The translations under genes were made by a program, and so were the position numbers. A stretch of DNA of 64,000 bases from Streptomyces sp. NBC_00390 (GTDB lineage: Bacteria > Actinomycetota > Actinomycetes > Streptomycetales > Streptomycetaceae): positions 3,162,001 through 3,226,000 of the forward strand of contig NZ_CP107945.1 of the NCBI RefSeq assembly GCF_036057275.1, read 5' to 3'. The notes beneath the pieces are model-generated. The model made no database searches. It worked only from the letters and a program-made list of their open reading frames with translations, and was not told the DNA's origin. The stretch's first letter is position 1. Each line of letters begins with the position of its first letter. This document shows, in pieces, positions 60,827 through 64,000 of the stretch.

Positions 60827-61288
60827 TCAGGCGGGCGCCGCGCCGTTCGTGGCCGCGGGGCCAGGCACGTCCTCGGTCTCCGGCGCTGCCCGCCCGAACT
60901 CCTTGCCGTACGCGATCAGCGACGCCACGATCAGGGCGAGCACCGTCATCATGAACCCGAACGCGTACCAGCCGACCAGACCCACCGTCAGCGCGCCCAG
61001 CACACCGTGCGTGACCGCGCAGCTGATCAGCAGGACACGGGCGAACCGGCCCGGGGCACGGTCGCGCACGGCGGCGAGCGCCAGGGCGACGCCGCACGAC
61101 GCCAGAAACAGGCCGGTGGCTATCCCCAGCGCCCACGTGCCGGTGACCATCGCGTCAGGATCGAGGCCGTCCAGCGACATCTGCTGAGCCTCGACGAACC
61201 TGGCCATGATCCCGTTGAGCGCCACGAAGCCGACGGCCTCCACCAGCAGGACAAGCGCAGCCACTACGGCCACCGGTCTGCGCGCCAC
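60827..61288 (-). CDS. four-helix integral membrane protein
   Basis: A 153-residue protein with four membrane segments (VVAALVLLVEAVGFVALNGI, WALGIATGLFLASCGVALAL, VLLISCAVTHGVLGALTVGL, AFGFMMTVLALIVASLIAYG) and a Pro/Ala-rich cytosolic tail. No motif I know; it is a conserved neighbour of maf and accA in Streptomyces from memory. GTG 61288 follows GGGGG. Divergent from the carboxylase alpha gene. Confidence 0.82.
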   Translation of the reverse strand: MARRPVAVVAALVLLVEAVGFVALNGIMARFVEAQQMSLDGLDPDAMVTGTWALGIATGLFLASCGVALALAAVRDRAPGRFARVLLISCAVTHGVLGALTVGLVGWYAFGFMMTVLALIVASLIAYGKEFGRAAPETEDVPGPAATNGAAPA

Positions 61289-61643
61289 GGCGCCCCCAAC
61301 CCTCTGATACCGGATGTGCGTACGACAGCGCGAACGCTACTAACGGGTAAACCCTGGGACAAGAGGTGTGGCACGCCCGGCCTCACGGCAAAGAATCATC
61401 GACGCCTTCGTAGGGACCCCACAAAGAAACCCGTTCGGCGGCTTGCCCTGCGAACAGAGACCTTGGCCACACCAGAGGGTTACTGTGCGGAGGAGGAACC
61501 CGTCGTACCGTGGTGCGACAAGGGATTTCGCGGTTGCGCGAGCCTCGAATCACGCTCCGTGTGGGCAAGCTCACCACTGGGGACGGGTCGAAAGGCCGTG
61601 TCGGCAGTCCCTAAACTCAGCTTGTTTCAAGGAGGGAGCCATC
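61289..61643. other. 355-base promoter region of accA, no gene seen
   Basis: Divergent spacer. A possible -10 TAAACT (61613-61618) lies 26 bases before the carboxylase start, without a clear -35. Frames here are not coding-like. It is moderately A+T richer than the genes around it. Confidence 0.45.
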
Positions 61644-63398
61644 GTGCGCAAGGTGCTCATCGCCAACCGTGGCGAAATCGCTGTCCGCGTTGCCCGTGCC
61701 TGCCGGGACGCCGGGATCTCGAGCGTAGCCGTCTACGCCGATCCGGACCGGGACGCATTGCATGTCCGCGCGGCCGACGAAGCGTTCGCCCTGGGCGGTG
61801 ACACCCCGGCCACCAGTTATCTGGACATGGCCAAGGTGCTCCAGGCCGCAGCCGATTCCGGAGCCGATGCCGTCCATCCCGGATACGGCTTCCTCTCGGA
61901 GAACGCGGAGTTCGCCCAGGCGGTCATCGACGCCGGCCTGACCTGGATCGGCCCGCCCCCGCAGGCCATCCGGGACCTCGGCGACAAGGTCGCCGCCCGT
62001 CACATCGCCCAGCGCGCCGGCGCCCCGCTGGTCGCCGGTACCCCCGACCCGGTCTCCGGCGCCGACGAGGTCGTCGCGTTCGCCCAGCAGCACGGGCTGC
62101 CGATCGCCATCAAGGCCGCCTTCGGCGGCGGCGGCCGCGGTCTGAAGGTCGCCCGCACCCTCGAAGAGGTCCCGGAGCTGTACGAGTCCGCGGTCCGCGA
62201 GGCCGTCGCCGCGTTCGGCCGCGGCGAGTGCTTCGTCGAGCGGTACCTCGACAAGCCGCGCCACGTGGAGACCCAGTGCCTGGCCGACAGCCACGGCAAC
62301 GTCGTGGTCGTCTCCACCCGCGACTGCTCCCTCCAGCGCCGCCACCAGAAGCTGGTCGAGGAGGCCCCGGCGCCGTTCCTCTCCGCTGAGCAGAACGCCG
62401 AGCTCTACCGCGCGTCCAAGGCCATCCTCAAGGAAGCCGGCTACGTCGGCGCCGGCACCGTCGAGTTCCTCGTCGGCACCGACGGCACCATCTCCTTCCT
62501 CGAGGTCAACACCCGCCTCCAGGTCGAACACCCGGTCACCGAAGAGGTCACCGGCATCGACCTCGTCCGCGAGATGTTCCGCATCGCCGACGGCGAGAAG
62601 CTCGGTTACGACGACCCGGCCGTGCGCGGCCACTCCTTCGAGTTCCGCATCAACGGTGAGGACCCCGGCCGGGGCTTCCTGCCCGCGCCCGGCACCGTCA
62701 CCACCTTCGCCCCGCCCAGCGGCCCGGGCGTCCGCCTCGACGCGGGTGTGGAGTCCGGCTCCGTGATCGGCCCGGCGTGGGACTCGCTGCTGGCGAAGCT
62801 GATCGTCACCGGTGCCACGCGTGAGCAGGCGCTGCAGCGTGCAGCGCGTGCGCTGGCCGAGTTCCAGGTCGAGGGCATGGCCACCGCCATCCCGTTCCAC
62901 CGTGCGGTCGTGTCCGACCCGGCGTTCACCGCCGACCCGTTCCGCGTCCACACCCGGTGGATCGAGACCGAGTTCGTCAACGACATCAAGCCCTACGCCA
63001 TCCCCGCCGACACGGAGGAGGACGAGGAGGCCGGCCGCGAGACCATCGTGGTCGAGGTCGGCGGCAAGCGCCTCGAGGTCTCCCTGCCGTCCTCGCTCGG
63101 CATGACCCTGGCCCGCACCGGCCTCGCCGCCGGCGCCAAGCCCAAGCGCAGGGCCACCAAGAAGTCCGCCTCGGCCGCCTCCGGCGACACCCTCACCTCC
63201 CCCATGCAGGGCACCATCGTGAAGGTCGCCGTCGAGGAGGGCCAGGAGGTCCAGGAAGGCGACCTCATCGTCGTCCTCGAAGCCATGAAGATGGAACAGC
63301 CGCTCAACGCCCACCGCTCCGGCACGGTCAAGGGCCTGTCGGCGGAGGTCGGCGCGTCGCTGACGTCCGGCGCGACCATCTGCGAGATCAAGGACTGA
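61644..63398 (+). CDS. accA2: acyl-CoA carboxylase alpha subunit (biotin carboxylase plus carrier)
   Basis: A 584-residue subunit. The biotin carboxylase half shows [20 protein letters not shown], the ATP-grasp glycine loop from residue 161 ([10 protein letters not shown]), [18 protein letters not shown] and the carboxybiotin site. A linker ([17 protein letters not shown]) leads to the carrier domain, where biotin is attached to Lys549 in EAMKMEQ. It works with the beta and epsilon subunits to make malonyl- or methylmalonyl-CoA. GTG 61644 follows AAGGAGGG. Numbering as accA2 rests on position and memory. Confidence 0.95.
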   Translation: MRKVLIANRGEIAVRVARACRDAGISSVAVYADPDRDALHVRAADEAFALGGDTPATSYLDMAKVLQAAADSGADAVHPGYGFLSENAEFAQAVIDAGLTWIGPPPQAIRDLGDKVAARHIAQRAGAPLVAGTPDPVSGADEVVAFAQQHGLPIAIKAAFGGGGRGLKVARTLEEVPELYESAVREAVAAFGRGECFVERYLDKPRHVETQCLADSHGNVVVVSTRDCSLQRRHQKLVEEAPAPFLSAEQNAELYRASKAILKEAGYVGAGTVEFLVGTDGTISFLEVNTRLQVEHPVTEEVTGIDLVREMFRIADGEKLGYDDPAVRGHSFEFRINGEDPGRGFLPAPGTVTTFAPPSGPGVRLDAGVESGSVIGPAWDSLLAKLIVTGATREQALQRAARALAEFQVEGMATAIPFHRAVVSDPAFTADPFRVHTRWIETEFVNDIKPYAIPADTEEDEEAGRETIVVEVGGKRLEVSLPSSLGMTLARTGLAAGAKPKRRATKKSASAASGDTLTSPMQGTIVKVAVEEGQEVQEGDLIVVLEAMKMEQPLNAHRSGTVKGLSAEVGASLTSGATICEIKD

Positions 63399-63416
63399 TC
63401 CGCCGGATCGTCCACC

Positions 63417-63465
63417 ACGTGTGGGGCCTGCCCGGTCCATAGGACAACGGGCAGGCCCCACACGT
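63417..63465 (+). terminator. strong hairpin terminator of accA
   Basis: A 17-bp perfect stem ACGTGTGGGGCCTGCCC (63417-63433) with 63449-63465, 19 bases after the stop codon. Confidence 0.9.
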
Positions 63466-63645
63466 ATGTTCAGCGCCGATTCTCTCTCTATCGGATCAAT
63501 TACTTGTCCGGCCTATCGGCACACCGCCTGTGCGGGCGTGCCGAGTTGGCGGGAAACGGAGTGTGTCGGCCATCCGGCACAAAGGCGCCTGGATACGCTT
63601 TCCGTGTCGCGTCATCCACTGCGCCCACCACAGATCGAGGAACGA

Positions 63646-64000
63646 ATGTCCGTCAGAGATTGGCGAGGAAAGCTGAATCCCGGTTCACGGACCGGACGGC
63701 GTGTGACCAAGGCGTTGATGACGGTTCTCGCCGTCAGCACGGTCTGTTCGGGACTGACCTGGACGGTGGTCTCCCTGACCGGGAACAGCGCCGATGCGAA
63801 GCCGCCGGCCTCATGCTCCTACACAGCCACCGGAGGCAGGACGTCCGTCGGACTCCCCACCTTCGACGCCGCGGCCGCGTCGCGGCCGTACACCGCCACT
63901 CTGGTCACCAACAGGGGAGACATCACCTTCGAGGCCCTGACCCAGGAGGCGCCCTGCGCCACCACCTCGTTCTCCTTCCTCGCCGGGAAGAAGTACTTCG
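63646..64000 (+). CDS. secreted cyclophilin-type peptidyl-prolyl isomerase (partial, runs off window)
   Basis: ATG 63646 opens at least 118 residues: a long basic signal peptide or anchor (RVTKALMTVLAVSTVCSGLT, about residues 20-40), ASCSYTATGG, then SRPYTATLVTNRGDITFEAL, CATTSFSFLAGKKYF, which is the beginning of a cyclophilin domain (usually followed by the catalytic HR motif, beyond the window). ATG follows GAGGAACG. Extracytoplasmic prolyl isomerases help fold exported proteins. The 3' part is missing, so the catalytic residues cannot be checked. Confidence 0.8.
   Translation, partial: MSVRDWRGKLNPGSRTGRRVTKALMTVLAVSTVCSGLTWTVVSLTGNSADAKPPASCSYTATGGRTSVGLPTFDAAAASRPYTATLVTNRGDITFEALTQEAPCATTSFSFLAGKKYF

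Overview
The window is high-G+C DNA of a Streptomyces chromosome. Chaplins, a mycothiol S-conjugate amidase, a short carboxylase epsilon subunit, a sortase-E type LAQTG protein and many promoters that seem to start transcription at the start codon all point there. From memory, the order accA/maf/pccE/pccB/birA/cya/GGDEF/hutH ... msrA/metB ... ilvA/ABC/greA/mca ... pckA matches the central core of Streptomyces chromosomes (S. coelicolor about SCO4920-SCO4985, reversed here). No database search was run; family names rest on motifs read from the sequence.

Layout. 1-3 kb: aerial-surface cluster with two short chaplins, a third small secreted protein and a VKOR-type thiol oxidase; the first chaplin has a good sigma-BldN-like promoter. 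3-6 kb: PrmC-like methyltransferase, alanine-type aminotransferase and a hypothetical gene. 6.1-10.6 kb: tightly coupled four-gene operon (exported binding protein, TelA-family protein, lipoprotein fusing a related binding domain to a von Willebrand A domain, membrane protein). 10.8-13.5 kb: pckA and a hemolysin-III family membrane protein with a perfect operator-like palindrome over its -10. 13.6-20.5 kb: polysaccharide locus (processive GT2, GT39-type membrane transferase, DPM/GtrA-type transferase, secreted radical-copper oxidase with an Excalibur tail). 20.7-22.7 kb: YyaL-type thioredoxin-domain protein.

22.8-27.9 kb is an accessory island of lower G+C and broken genes. Its ends look like the product of one crossover: the 5' part of the yyaL-type gene and the 5' part of the neighbouring STAND-ATPase gene each occur twice, one copy intact and one truncated. 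Inside lie a lone LuxR-type HTH protein, an IS1380-like transposase remnant, and an intact three-gene, end-overlapping operon: small secreted peptide, DUF5819 protein, HTTM membrane protein. This resembles the logic of the Bacillus SdpC-SdpA-SdpB killing-peptide system and is the best candidate for an undescribed system here.

28-41 kb returns to core: STAND/TPR ATPase, mca, greA, a Drr-type ABC exporter, ilvA, a MarR/sigma-like/membrane-protein operon, metB. 41-51.5 kb: msrA, a GPP34 protein, two VOC proteins, a serine hydrolase, a double GNAT protein, an L,D-transpeptidase lipoprotein and a LAQTG cell-wall protein. 51.5-64 kb: hutH, GAF-GGDEF diguanylate cyclase, enoyl-CoA hydratase, cya, birA, then the acyl-CoA carboxylase set (beta, epsilon, alpha with biotin carrier) that BirA would biotinylate, maf, and the start of a secreted cyclophilin cut by the window end.
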